Below are positions 7,498-14,796 of a stretch of DNA of 33,998 nucleotides, piece by piece. Origin of the DNA: Candidatus Ryanbacteria bacterium RIFCSPLOWO2_12_FULL_47_9c (GTDB lineage Bacteria; Patescibacteriota; Minisyncoccia; Ryanbacterales; GWA2-47-10b); contig MHOB01000023.1 of NCBI GenBank assembly GCA_001821795.1, positions 1 through 33,998 on the forward strand, read 5' to 3'. The notes beneath the pieces were generated by a model, which saw only the letters and a program-made list of their open reading frames with translations, did no database searches and was not told the origin of the DNA. How positions within the stretch are numbered: the first letter of the stretch is position 1; each line of letters begins with the position of its first letter. The translations under genes and the position numbers were made by a program.

Positions 7498-7527
7498 AAA
7501 ATTGGGGGCGTACAATATTCAGTTGTG

Positions 7528-7600
7528 TGCCGGCAGCAGGGATCGAACCTGCGGCCTAACGCTTATGAAGCGCTCGCTCTAACCACTGAGCTATGCCGGC
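7528..7600 (-). tRNA. tRNA with CAU anticodon (elongator Met, or Ile2 if lysidine-modified)
   Basis: A 73-base cloverleaf on the - strand: acceptor GCCGGCA / TGCCGGC, D arm GCTC...GAGC, anticodon arm AGCGC-TTCATAA-GCGTT, anticodon CAT at 7567-7565, T arm GCAGG-TTCGATC-CCTGC, discriminator A. The 3' CCA is not encoded, unlike the neighbouring tRNA-Asp. The paired first base and the lack of three G-C pairs in the anticodon stem rule out initiator tRNA. Telling elongator Met from tRNA-Ile2 would need identity-element comparison. Confidence 0.9.
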
Positions 7601-7622
7601 ACCGCGGTGACTTTACTAGAAT

Positions 7623-7651
7623 AGAATACAAGAAATCCTTGTTCTCTGCAA
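7623..7651 (-). promoter_or_regulatory. Promoter of the two tRNA genes
   Basis: On the - strand: TTGCAG (7651-7646), a 17-base spacer, TATTCT (7628-7623), about 22 bases before the CAU tRNA. It is divergent from the pheS promoter, and the two lie within 90 bases. Confidence 0.65.
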
Positions 7652-7683
7652 TATTTTTATTATATGATTCCGTCTAAAATTCC

Positions 7684-7712
7684 TTGTTTTGGAACGCTAT
7701 CCGCGCTATAAT
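7684..7712 (+). promoter_or_regulatory. Promoter of pheS-pheT-gyrB (probably leaderless)
   Basis: TTGTTT (7684-7689), exactly 17 bases, TATAAT (7707-7712). The pheS ATG is at 7721, only 8 bases after the -10 box, so transcription should start at or within a base or two of the start codon. No Shine-Dalgarno sequence is present. Confidence 0.75.
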
Positions 7713-7720
7713 AGCTCTAC

Positions 7721-8755
7721 ATGGAATTGCTTGAAACCCTCAAAAAACGCGCCCTTGAGACACTTGAAAAAGTAGCGGACGCGTCCGGTCTTGCGCAGTG
7801 GGAAATCGAAATTTTTGGCCGCAAACAGGGGGAATTGACTCGTCTTTTGCGCTCGCTTCGGGACCTTCCCGAGGCGGAACGGAGAAAGATCGGCGCGGGT
7901 GCAAATAAACTCCGAGAGAAACTTGAGGAGGAATTAAACAAAAAACGGGCATTTATCAAAAAACAAACTACCAAGCGCGAGCTCCTTAAAGAAAAAGTAG
8001 ACATTACGTTTCCCGGCACTCGCCACAAACGCGGGCATTTGCATCCGCTTACTCAAATCCGGCTTACATCCGAACATATTTTTACCTCATTGGGATTTGC
8101 GATTGTGGAAGGTCCTGAAATCGAGACCGAATTTTACAATTTCGATGCCCTCAATATGGCGGGGCATTCAGCGCGCGATATGCAGGAGACGTTTTGGCTT
8201 GATAAATCTATACCCGGGAAGAATAGATATGTGCCGCGCACGCAGGTAACGGGAATCCAGGTGCGCTTTATGGAGCGGCATAATCCGCCTTTCCGTATTG
8301 TCTACAGCGGCACGTGTTTTCGGCGAGAAGCGACTGACGCATCCCACGAATTTCAGTTTGATCAGCTCGAATGTCTTATGGTAGATAAAGATATTACGGT
8401 CGCAAATCTTAAATATATCCTCCACGCGTTTTTTGAGAAACTTTTCGGCAAGGGAGTTGAGATTCGTCTTCGCCCAAGTTATTTTCCTTTTACCGAGCCG
8501 AGTTTTGAGGTTGATATTACCTGTATCGGGTGCAGTGGCCGCGGATGTTCTATTTGCAAACAATCTGGTTGGGTGGAGCTTTTGGGAGCGGGCATGGTAA
8601 ATCAAAAGGTGTTTAAAGCGGCGGGATATGTGCCGCGCCAGTGGCAGGGCTTTGCTTTCGGCATGGGGCTCGACCGTATCGCGATGATGAAATACAAAAT
8701 TCCCGACATCCGCCTCTTCCGCCAAAACGATATCCGCTTCCTACAGCAGTTTTAG
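7721..8755 (+). CDS. pheS: Phenylalanyl-tRNA synthetase alpha chain
   Basis: A 344-residue class II synthetase subunit that activates phenylalanine and, with PheT, charges tRNA-Phe. It has the usual N-terminal coiled-coil arm (residues about 1-95), motif 2 (YSGTCFRREATDASHEFQF), and motif 3 (FAFGMGLDRIAMMKY) near the C-terminus, ending in the standard DIRLFRQNDIRFLQQF. A cysteine-rich insert, CIGCSGRGCSICKQSGW, precedes WVELLGAGMV; a similar zinc-ribbon-like insert is known in Gram-positive PheS. The gene is preceded by a promoter whose -10 box lies 8 bases from the ATG, and pheT follows after 5 bases. Function is secure. Confidence 0.96.
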   Translation: MELLETLKKRALETLEKVADASGLAQWEIEIFGRKQGELTRLLRSLRDLPEAERRKIGAGANKLREKLEEELNKKRAFIKKQTTKRELLKEKVDITFPGTRHKRGHLHPLTQIRLTSEHIFTSLGFAIVEGPEIETEFYNFDALNMAGHSARDMQETFWLDKSIPGKNRYVPRTQVTGIQVRFMERHNPPFRIVYSGTCFRREATDASHEFQFDQLECLMVDKDITVANLKYILHAFFEKLFGKGVEIRLRPSYFPFTEPSFEVDITCIGCSGRGCSICKQSGWVELLGAGMVNQKVFKAAGYVPRQWQGFAFGMGLDRIAMMKYKIPDIRLFRQNDIRFLQQF

Positions 8756-8760
8756 TATTT

Positions 8761-10794
8761 ATGAAATTTTCCTACTCGTGGCTTTCTGATTACGTAAAAA
8801 GCATGCCGGAGCCCAAAAAGCTTGCGGAGCTTTTTACTCTTCGCGCATATCAAGTAGAATCGATCGAGAAAAAAGGGAGCGATACGGTTTTTGATATTGA
8901 ACTTCTTCCGAATCGTTTCGCCGATCTTGCGGGGCATATTGGCATCGCGCACGAAATTCATGCGATTTATGGATCAAAATTTCTTTTTCCAAAGCCAGAT
9001 GCTCGCCGATCAAAAACACCTATTAAAGAATACGTGCGCGCTGCTGTTGAAAATGGCACAGCTTGGCGCTACACGCTTTCGTACGTCGAGGGGGTTTCGG
9101 TAAAACCCTCCCCAAAGAAAATTCAAGAGCGGTTCGCAGTATGCGGGCTCCGCCCAATTAATTCTCTCGTGGATGCCACCAATTATTTCATGCTTGATAC
9201 GGGAAATCCCGCTCATGCTTTTGATTATGACAAGATTGAGGGTAAAACAATTTCAGTACGCCGCGCGAGACCGAGCGAAACGATGGAAACAATTGACGGC
9301 GCAGTGATCAATCTCATGAAAAATGATGTGGTGATTGCGGACGCGCGCGGACCGATTGCGCTTGCGGGCATCAAGGGAGGCAAGCGCGCGGAGATCACAA
9401 AAGATACAAAACGGGCGCTTATTGAGTTGGGGGTGTTTGATCCCGCGCGGGTCCGGGAAACAGCGCGCCGGGTCGGTTTTACAACGGATGCGTCAATGCG
9501 ATTTTCACACTTGCTTCCCGCGCGTGTACTTGGGTCGACGGTTGAGTTGCTTATCGGGTACATTCAAAATTTTGCTGGAGGAATAGCCGCAAAAGATTCC
9601 GTAGATATCCATAAACCATTTCCTAAAATTATTCCCATTTTGCTTGATGTGCCCTATGCGTCGCACTTGCTTGGTGCGGTGCTTAGCGAAAAGGAAATTT
9701 TAACAATTCTCAAACGCATGGGCTGCTCTACCGTAAAAGGTAAAGCGAGAACGCTTATGGTTGCTCCGCCGCCATGGCGTGAGGATCTTAAAAGCTCCGA
9801 GGACCTTATTGAAGATATTGGGCGGATTTATGGAATCGAGCGTATTGAAGCGCGCCCTCCCCGAGCTCCGATGATATCGTCGGGACACGACGAGCTACAT
9901 ATATTTTCAGACCAATTGCGCGGGTACATGAAAGAACTTGGTTATGCGGAGGCCATTAACTACGCGCTGGTAAGTGAGGACGATCTCGCATCGATAGGCG
10001 AAGCGCGGAGCACTCTTAAGCTTGCCAATCCGCTTTCCAAGGAGTATGCCGTATTTCGTACGTCAATGTTCCCGGGTCTTTTAAAAAATATTAAGATTGG
10101 TACTCTTTACGAGCACTCGCCGCGGCTCTTTGAAGTTGGCCGCGTGTTTCGCCCCGCGCGAAACACGCCGGAAGAACACATGATGCTTGCGTGTATTCTC
10201 TCGGGCACGAAAAAGTCTGGCGGCCTTTACTACGAAGCGAAGGGAACTCTTGAAGCGCTTGTTGAGGAATGCGGACTTGATGATATTTGGTTCCGTGAGG
10301 TTGATCCAAAAGCATCCGTGTGGCCGTTTACTTTGCTTGGCACGATGCATCCCCATCGTTCCGCACAGGTAGAAATAGGGACGAAACGCGTTGGGTATCT
10401 TTTTGAAGTGCATCCTGATTTTCGCGCGCGCGAACCTGTGGTTTTTTTCGAACTCTCAATTCCAAATATTCTTGGTGATATTTCTCAAAAGCGGGAGTTT
10501 CGCGCCATACCTCGGTTTCCCGCGATGGTTCGCGACCTTTCTGTTTTGGTCCACAAGGACGAGCGCGCGGATAGTGTGATAGACGTTATCGAAAACTCGG
10601 GTGGGCAGCTCTTGGCTGATGTTGATTTGTTCGACTACTATGAAGGGAGTGGATTTGGCGAGGATCGAAAGAGCCTTGCTTTTCATTTAGTCTTTCAATC
10701 TTCAGAACGGACATTGAAGGATAAAGAGGTTTTGGATAGGATTGTTGTCATTAAACGCGCCCTTGGGGAACGGGGCTGGGAGGTAAGGGAATAA
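8761..10794 (+). CDS. pheT: Phenylalanyl-tRNA synthetase beta chain, lacking the EMAP-like domain
   Basis: A 677-residue protein; the start MKFSYSWLSDYV at 8761 is the standard PheT N-terminus, and the longer frame from 8641 lies inside pheS. Typical bacterial PheT is near 800 residues. Here VESIEKKGSD (about 33-42) runs straight into TVFDIELLPNRFADLAGHIG, so the roughly 110-residue EMAP/OB-fold tRNA-binding domain normally between these points is absent. The B3/B4 editing domain (LRPINSLVDATNYFMLDTG), B5, the catalytic-like core and the C-terminal ferredoxin-like anticodon-binding domain (PRFPAMVRDLSVLV to the end) are all present. The gene sits 5 bases after pheS and 1 base before gyrB. Function is secure; the missing domain is read directly. 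Confidence 0.95.
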   Translation: MKFSYSWLSDYVKSMPEPKKLAELFTLRAYQVESIEKKGSDTVFDIELLPNRFADLAGHIGIAHEIHAIYGSKFLFPKPDARRSKTPIKEYVRAAVENGTAWRYTLSYVEGVSVKPSPKKIQERFAVCGLRPINSLVDATNYFMLDTGNPAHAFDYDKIEGKTISVRRARPSETMETIDGAVINLMKNDVVIADARGPIALAGIKGGKRAEITKDTKRALIELGVFDPARVRETARRVGFTTDASMRFSHLLPARVLGSTVELLIGYIQNFAGGIAAKDSVDIHKPFPKIIPILLDVPYASHLLGAVLSEKEILTILKRMGCSTVKGKARTLMVAPPPWREDLKSSEDLIEDIGRIYGIERIEARPPRAPMISSGHDELHIFSDQLRGYMKELGYAEAINYALVSEDDLASIGEARSTLKLANPLSKEYAVFRTSMFPGLLKNIKIGTLYEHSPRLFEVGRVFRPARNTPEEHMMLACILSGTKKSGGLYYEAKGTLEALVEECGLDDIWFREVDPKASVWPFTLLGTMHPHRSAQVEIGTKRVGYLFEVHPDFRAREPVVFFELSIPNILGDISQKREFRAIPRFPAMVRDLSVLVHKDERADSVIDVIENSGGQLLADVDLFDYYEGSGFGEDRKSLAFHLVFQSSERTLKDKEVLDRIVVIKRALGERGWEVRE

Positions 10795-10795
10795 T

Positions 10796-12832
10796 ATGTC
10801 ACGGAAGAAAAACGATTCACAATTATATGGCGCGAAGGATATCTACGTCTTAGAAGGCCTTGAACCAGTCCGGAAGCGGCCCGGCATGTATATTGGCTCG
10901 ACCGGCGTTGACGGCCTCCATCATCTTATTTGGGAGGTTGTCGACAATTCTATCGATGAAGCCATGGCGGGATTTGCGAGCAATATTTCCATTACTCTCA
11001 TGTCTCAAAATCGCGTACGCGTGGTGGATGACGGGCGCGGGATTCCTGTTGATTACCACAAACAAACGAAAAAATCCGCACTTGAGACGATTATGACAAC
11101 CCTGCACGCTGGCGGAAAGTTCGGTGGGGAAGCATATAAAGTTGCCGGAGGGTTGCACGGCGTTGGCATCTCTGTGGTAAATGCGCTCTCCGTGTGGGTA
11201 AAAGTTGAGGTTTGCAAGGATGGCCATATGTACGAACAGGAATATGAAAGGGGCAAAGTGAAAACCAAGTTGAAGAAAGCGGGGGCGTGCGGGGGTTCGG
11301 GCACGGCCGTCACATTCGAACCTGATCCGGAAGTTTTTCAGACCATCGCATTTGATTGGAGCAAAATATTGGATCATATTCGCCAGCAAGCGTATCTTAA
11401 CAAAGACCTTCGGATTGTTGTTCGTGACGAACGAATAAAAGAAAACTTCCTAGTTTATTCTTTCTACTTTGAAGGGGGTATCGGCTCGTATGTTCGGTAT
11501 CTCAACAAGTACCTTCAAAAAAAACACGAGACTGTTTTTTACGCAGCAAAGGAAGAAAAAGATATTATGGTGGAGATTTCGTTGCAGTATGCAGATGATC
11601 TTTCAACGCGCGAAATTGGTTTTGCAAACGACATCCATACGCCGGAAGGCGGTATGCACATCACAGGATTCCGCACTGCGCTTACGCGCGTGCTCAATGA
11701 TTATGGAAGAAGCAACGGGTATCTTGCGAAAGACGAAGATAATTTGACCGGAGATGACGTTCGCGAGGGGCTCTCCGCGGTTGTTTCGGTAAAGATAAAA
11801 AATAAAGAGCTTCAATTCGAGGGTCAGACGAAAGCGAAATTAGGCAACCCCGAAGCGCGGGGCGCAGTTGAAAAAGTTTTCGGAGAGGCGTTCGTCGCGT
11901 GGCTTGAGGAGCATCCCGGGGATGCTCGGGCCATTCTCGAAAAAGTGATTCTTGCCGCAAAAGCGCGCCGGGCGGCAAAAGCGGCAAAGGAAACAATATT
12001 GCGCAAAGGCGCGCTTGAAGGGATGACGCTCCCGGGAAAACTCGCCGACTGCCAATCACGGGAGGCCGCGGAGTCCGAACTCTTTATTGTAGAAGGTGAT
12101 TCAGCAGGTGGGTCGGCAAAGCAAGCGCGCGACCGTAGAACGCAGGCGATTCTTCCCTTGCGAGGAAAAATATTAAATGTGGAGCGCGCGCGTTTGGATC
12201 GGATGCTTGGCTCTGAACAAATTAAAAATCTTGTTATTGCGCTCGGCACTGCAATTGCCGAAGAGTTTGATATTGGAAAAGTTCGCTACCATAAAATTAT
12301 TATCATGACTGACGCGGACGTGGATGGCGCGCATATTCGGACGCTTTTGCTTACTCTTTTTTATCGATATTTCCGCCCGCTTATTGAAGCGGGATATATC
12401 TATATTGCGCAGCCGCCTCTCTATCGGATCCAGAAAAACCGTGAGGTGCGTTATGCTTTTACTGATACAGAACGTGATGGAATTATCCGGGAACTACAGA
12501 AACTGAAGATCGAAAAAGCAAAAAATAAAGAAGATAAAGGAGAAGACTCAACAGTTGAGGCGGAAGAAGATGAATCTGTTCCTTCCGAAACTTCGGGGGA
12601 AATAAAAACCAAGGGCATATCAATCCAACGATACAAGGGTCTTGGCGAAATGAACCCGGAGCAATTGTGGGAGACCACCATGGATCCCGAGCATCGAATA
12701 ATGAAACAGGTGGGCATTGAAGATGCAGAGGACGCGGAACATATTTTCGATGTTCTCATGGGCTCGGAAGTCGCCCCGCGCAAAGCTTTCATCCAAACCC
12801 ACGCCAAATCGGTCAAGAATTTGGATGTGTAA
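10796..12832 (+). CDS. gyrB: DNA gyrase subunit B
   Basis: A 678-residue type IIA topoisomerase ATPase subunit; with GyrA it introduces negative supercoils. The order is a GHKL ATPase (LEGLEPVRKRPGMYIGST, EVVDNSIDEAMAG, DDGRGIPVD, GGLHGVG), a transducer, then a TOPRIM domain (ELFIVEGDSAGGSAKQARD near residue 430 and IIMTDADVDGAHI near 503), then the tail motif RYKGLGEMNPEQLWETTMDP. Residues about 570-605 form an acidic, low-complexity insert rich in E, D and K inside the C-terminal part. The gene starts one base after the pheT stop with a GGGAGG about 14 bases upstream. ParE cannot be fully excluded, but the ends fit GyrB. No gyrA lies in the window. Confidence 0.94.
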   Translation: MSRKKNDSQLYGAKDIYVLEGLEPVRKRPGMYIGSTGVDGLHHLIWEVVDNSIDEAMAGFASNISITLMSQNRVRVVDDGRGIPVDYHKQTKKSALETIMTTLHAGGKFGGEAYKVAGGLHGVGISVVNALSVWVKVEVCKDGHMYEQEYERGKVKTKLKKAGACGGSGTAVTFEPDPEVFQTIAFDWSKILDHIRQQAYLNKDLRIVVRDERIKENFLVYSFYFEGGIGSYVRYLNKYLQKKHETVFYAAKEEKDIMVEISLQYADDLSTREIGFANDIHTPEGGMHITGFRTALTRVLNDYGRSNGYLAKDEDNLTGDDVREGLSAVVSVKIKNKELQFEGQTKAKLGNPEARGAVEKVFGEAFVAWLEEHPGDARAILEKVILAAKARRAAKAAKETILRKGALEGMTLPGKLADCQSREAAESELFIVEGDSAGGSAKQARDRRTQAILPLRGKILNVERARLDRMLGSEQIKNLVIALGTAIAEEFDIGKVRYHKIIIMTDADVDGAHIRTLLLTLFYRYFRPLIEAGYIYIAQPPLYRIQKNREVRYAFTDTERDGIIRELQKLKIEKAKNKEDKGEDSTVEAEEDESVPSETSGEIKTKGISIQRYKGLGEMNPEQLWETTMDPEHRIMKQVGIEDAEDAEHIFDVLMGSEVAPRKAFIQTHAKSVKNLDV

Positions 12833-12836
12833 AAAT

Positions 12837-13676
12837 ATGGCCGACTTAGCTAATCTTTTCCGCTTATCAAAGCTTCTTTTAATTTTCGGTCTTGCCCTTG
12901 TCCTAACTTTTTATTTCGGTTCGTATTTTCTTGGTGCATCTCTTGAAATGTTATACGGTAGCTCTTTTCTTAAATATGCAACGTTCAGTATTTTTCTTTT
13001 TTCAATAATCTGTGGCATCTCGTGGCTTATTTTTACTAATAATATAGCGACTACCATACAAAGAGCTCGCTTTGCAATGATCGGCCTTGTCTTTCTCGGG
13101 GTTATGGGTGTTACTCTGATCTTATTTATCCAACCCCTATGTTATGATTCGAATTTGATTTGTGGCAGTGTTTCTATTTACTTTCGGGAAGACCTATCTT
13201 CACGCGAAATTTTTAGCTTCATTCGGGAGAGGGGTTTATCTGTCACGGGTCAAGCAAAAAATCAGTTTTTCGAATTATCAAAGCCGGAAGCATACTTTGA
13301 TGTACAGATTCCAGTTGAGCTAGAAAGAGAAGAGCAACACTCTTTTTTAAATAGTATTTTTGCTAATCTTACGAAAGAACAATCTCTAGATTATTGTTCT
13401 AGTATTGACGATGATCCCTTTGGATATCGTATTAAACCTTCCCAAGTGAGAATCGAGTGCATTTTTAAAAATGACACGCCATTGTCTGAAATTAATGCGT
13501 TTCAGTCAAGATATCCTGAACTCAAGTTTGGTGGCGATGATCATATCTATATTTTTAATTATATTCGCATCCGGGTGCCAGTTGGGACCGAAAACGCGTG
13601 GGTAAAAAAACTGGAACGCCACCCCGAAGTTATTGATGCAACGGCGCCGTATACTCCATCATTACCTTCAATATGA
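12837..13676 (+). CDS. Hypothetical membrane protein with two similar C-terminal domains
   Basis: I do not recognise this 279-residue protein. The start at 12837 is the first one after the gyrB stop; the longer frame from 12717 overlaps gyrB. Three hydrophobic segments are clear at residues about 13-35, 46-67 and 79-100, followed by about 175 residues probably outside the membrane. That part seems to contain two related alpha/beta units: about 107-170 (VSIYFREDLSSREIFSFIRE...YFDVQIPVE) and about 200-275 (VRIECIFKNDTPLSEINAFQ...YIRIRVPVG, then WVKKLERHPEVIDATA). Each has a strand, a helix and then an 'xIxVPV' strand. The second ends like an inhibitor-I9-type ferredoxin fold, which is only a resemblance. 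Composition is A/T-richer than gyrB, and the palindrome of the transposase begins 2 bases after the stop. Confidence 0.7.
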   Translation: MADLANLFRLSKLLLIFGLALVLTFYFGSYFLGASLEMLYGSSFLKYATFSIFLFSIICGISWLIFTNNIATTIQRARFAMIGLVFLGVMGVTLILFIQPLCYDSNLICGSVSIYFREDLSSREIFSFIRERGLSVTGQAKNQFFELSKPEAYFDVQIPVELEREEQHSFLNSIFANLTKEQSLDYCSSIDDDPFGYRIKPSQVRIECIFKNDTPLSEINAFQSRYPELKFGGDDHIYIFNYIRIRVPVGTENAWVKKLERHPEVIDATAPYTPSLPSI

Positions 13677-13699
13677 ATACGGTAGTGACACTACCGTAT
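13677..13699. repeat. REP-like palindrome, left of the transposase gene
   Basis: Arms ATACGGTAGTG and CACTACCGTAT, perfect over 11 base pairs around a single A. The same palindrome core recurs just after the transposase gene at 14396-14414. Its centre GTGACA doubles as a -35 box (see promoter 13685-13713). Confidence 0.85.
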
Positions 13700-13713
13700 A
13701 ATCTCTCTATACT
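13685..13713 (+). promoter_or_regulatory. Promoter of the transposase gene, overlapping its palindrome
   Basis: GTGACA (13685-13690), a 17-base spacer, TATACT (13708-13713). The -35 hexamer is the centre of the left palindrome. The GTG start at 13720 is 6 bases after the -10 box, so the mRNA would be leaderless. A second TATAAT (13697-13702) lies at the palindrome edge but has no matching -35. Confidence 0.5.
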
Positions 13714-13719
13714 GGATAT

Positions 13720-14388
13720 GTGGCTTGTGTAAACGGCGAGTATTACCATATTGTTAATCGCGGCGTTGAAGGACGAACCATATTTACATCCACAAGGGAT
13801 TTTAATCGTTTTAAACGCGGGCTTCTTTTGTTTAACACAACGGGTTTTACCGAGCTCCGCACGGTTTCAGAGCGGGTTTTTCTTCAAAAGCTAGCATCGG
13901 GAAAGGTCAGTCGTCTTGTGGATGTTATAGCGTACTGTCTGCTCGGTAATCACTTTCATCTTTTTGTCAGACAAAATGTCGATAAGGGCGTGGAAACCTT
14001 TTTACGAAAGCTCCTTGGTGGTTATACAAGGTTTTTTAATATTGTAAAAAAGAGAAGAGGTGTTCTCTTTCAGTCACATTCGCGGATTATCCATGTGAAT
14101 CACGAAACATATTTTGATCATGTTCCGCGATATATTATTTTGAATTCCCTCGATTCAGTTGATATACGATGGAGGGTACACGGCGTGACTAACACTCAAA
14201 AAATCAAAAAAATTCTTATTGAATATCCTTACTCGAGTTTTAACGGCATGATCCAGCGGGGACTTGATCCAATACTCTCTGACGACCTTATAGGTGAAGT
14301 ACTCGATCGAAAAAATTTTCTTAACGATTTACTTGCATGGAGTTCAGAAAATTATATTGACGCAAAACCCGTTCTTATTGAACCGTAA
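13720..14388 (+). CDS. REP-associated tyrosine transposase (Y1/IS200-like, RAYT family)
   Basis: A 222-residue HUH endonuclease. It opens with YYHIVNRGVEGRTIF, the usual start of this family. The metal-binding HUH motif is LLGNHFHLFVRQ (His78 and His80). Then come LLGGYTRFFN, RGVLFQSHSRI and RYIILN, where Tyr138 is the best candidate nucleophile, 58-60 residues after the HUH motif as in characterised RAYTs. These enzymes nick and join single-stranded DNA at REP hairpins. The start is GTG, since an in-frame TAA at 13699 blocks anything earlier except unlikely codons. All core residues are present, so the gene looks intact. Flanking palindromes are listed separately. Family confidence is high; activity is not shown. 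Confidence 0.88.
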   Translation: MACVNGEYYHIVNRGVEGRTIFTSTRDFNRFKRGLLLFNTTGFTELRTVSERVFLQKLASGKVSRLVDVIAYCLLGNHFHLFVRQNVDKGVETFLRKLLGGYTRFFNIVKKRRGVLFQSHSRIIHVNHETYFDHVPRYIILNSLDSVDIRWRVHGVTNTQKIKKILIEYPYSSFNGMIQRGLDPILSDDLIGEVLDRKNFLNDLLAWSSENYIDAKPVLIEP

Positions 14389-14395
14389 CACGCAT

Positions 14396-14420
14396 ACGGT
14401 AGTGTCACTACCGTGTTTTT
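14396..14420 (+). repeat. REP-like palindrome, right of the transposase gene, doubling as terminator
   Basis: Arms ACGGTAGTG and CACTACCGT, perfect over 9 base pairs around a single T, followed by GTTTTT. It is 7 bases after the transposase stop. Hairpin plus T tract means it could also end the transposase transcript. Confidence 0.85.
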
Positions 14421-14436
14421 ACACTACCGTGTTTTT
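14406..14436 (+). repeat. Tandem duplication of the right half-palindrome
   Basis: The 15-base unit CACTACCGTGTTTTT occurs at 14406-14420 and again at 14422-14436, separated by one A. The second copy lacks the left arm of the palindrome. The rest of the gap up to 14525 shows only a loose inverted repeat (CTTGTTT ... AAACAAG) and no gene. Confidence 0.85.
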
Positions 14437-14525
14437 AATAAAAAAGAGGCCAGCTTGTTCAGAAATTAACTTCGACTTGTTTCTGGCGAGCAAAAACAAG
14501 GGGGATTCCGCTACCGGAGGAAGAC

Positions 14526-14553
14526 TTGCATAGCAATTACTCTGTGGTATAAT
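14526..14553 (+). promoter_or_regulatory. Promoter of the secE-nusG-rplK operon
   Basis: TTGCAT (14526-14531), a 16-base spacer, TATAAT (14548-14553) with a TG one base upstream (extended -10). The leader of about 36 bases starts almost directly with a hairpin AGGCCC-GCGA-GGGCTT (14564-14579), a GNRA-type tetraloop followed by TTT. Confidence 0.75.
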
Positions 14554-14595
14554 GGTATTCAATAGGCCCGCGAGGGCTTTTAAGATTACTTACAA

Positions 14596-14790
14596 ATGAC
14601 AAATATGTTTTCACGGATTGTTAATTATTTAAAAGAGACGCGCTCTGAAATGCACAAGGTTAACTGGCCCACCATGAAGCAAACCATTCAGTCGACGCTT
14701 GTTGTTATCGCGATTTCCATCGGCATTGCGTTTTATCTTGGCGTGTTTGATTACGTATATCGAACACTGCTTCAGACGTTTGTTTTTTAA
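14596..14790 (+). CDS. secE: Preprotein translocase subunit SecE
   Basis: A 64-residue single-span protein, the small essential clamp subunit of the SecYEG channel. An amphipathic N-terminal helix (YLKETRSEMHKVNWPT) carries the family's conserved KVxWPT, followed by one membrane segment (STLVVIAISIGIAFYLGVF). The length fits bacterial SecE of the short type. It is first in the secE-nusG-rplK string, six bases before nusG, the standard bacterial neighbourhood. No clear Shine-Dalgarno sequence precedes the ATG. Confidence 0.95.
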   Translation: MTNMFSRIVNYLKETRSEMHKVNWPTMKQTIQSTLVVIAISIGIAFYLGVFDYVYRTLLQTFVF

Positions 14791-14796
14791 GGAATC

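Larger units (their letters stand above)
13677..14436 (+). mobile_element. REP-associated tyrosine transposase unit with flanking palindromes
   Basis: The unit consists of a left palindrome (13677-13699), a Y1 transposase gene (13720-14388), a right palindrome (14396-14414) and a partial third copy (14422-14436). The cores of the left and right palindromes are the same except for the central base (A or T). In known REP/RAYT systems the transposase recognises REP hairpins carrying a GTAG tetranucleotide; GTAG occurs in both full palindromes here. No target duplication or classic IS terminal repeats were seen, so the unit may be domesticated. Confidence 0.75.

Noticed and set aside
7420..7677. 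An 85-codon + strand reading frame across the tRNA region
   Set aside because: It lies antisense to both tRNA genes; the tRNA cloverleaves are complete, so the frame is incidental.
12717..12836. N-terminal extension of the hypothetical membrane protein by 40 residues
   Set aside because: It would overlap the end of gyrB in another frame; the ATG at 12837 directly after the gyrB stop is more natural.
14461..14520. Loose inverted repeat CTTGTTT ... AAACAAG as a terminator
   Set aside because: The loop is long, the stem is A/T-rich and it is followed by a G run, not T; no terminator can be supported.
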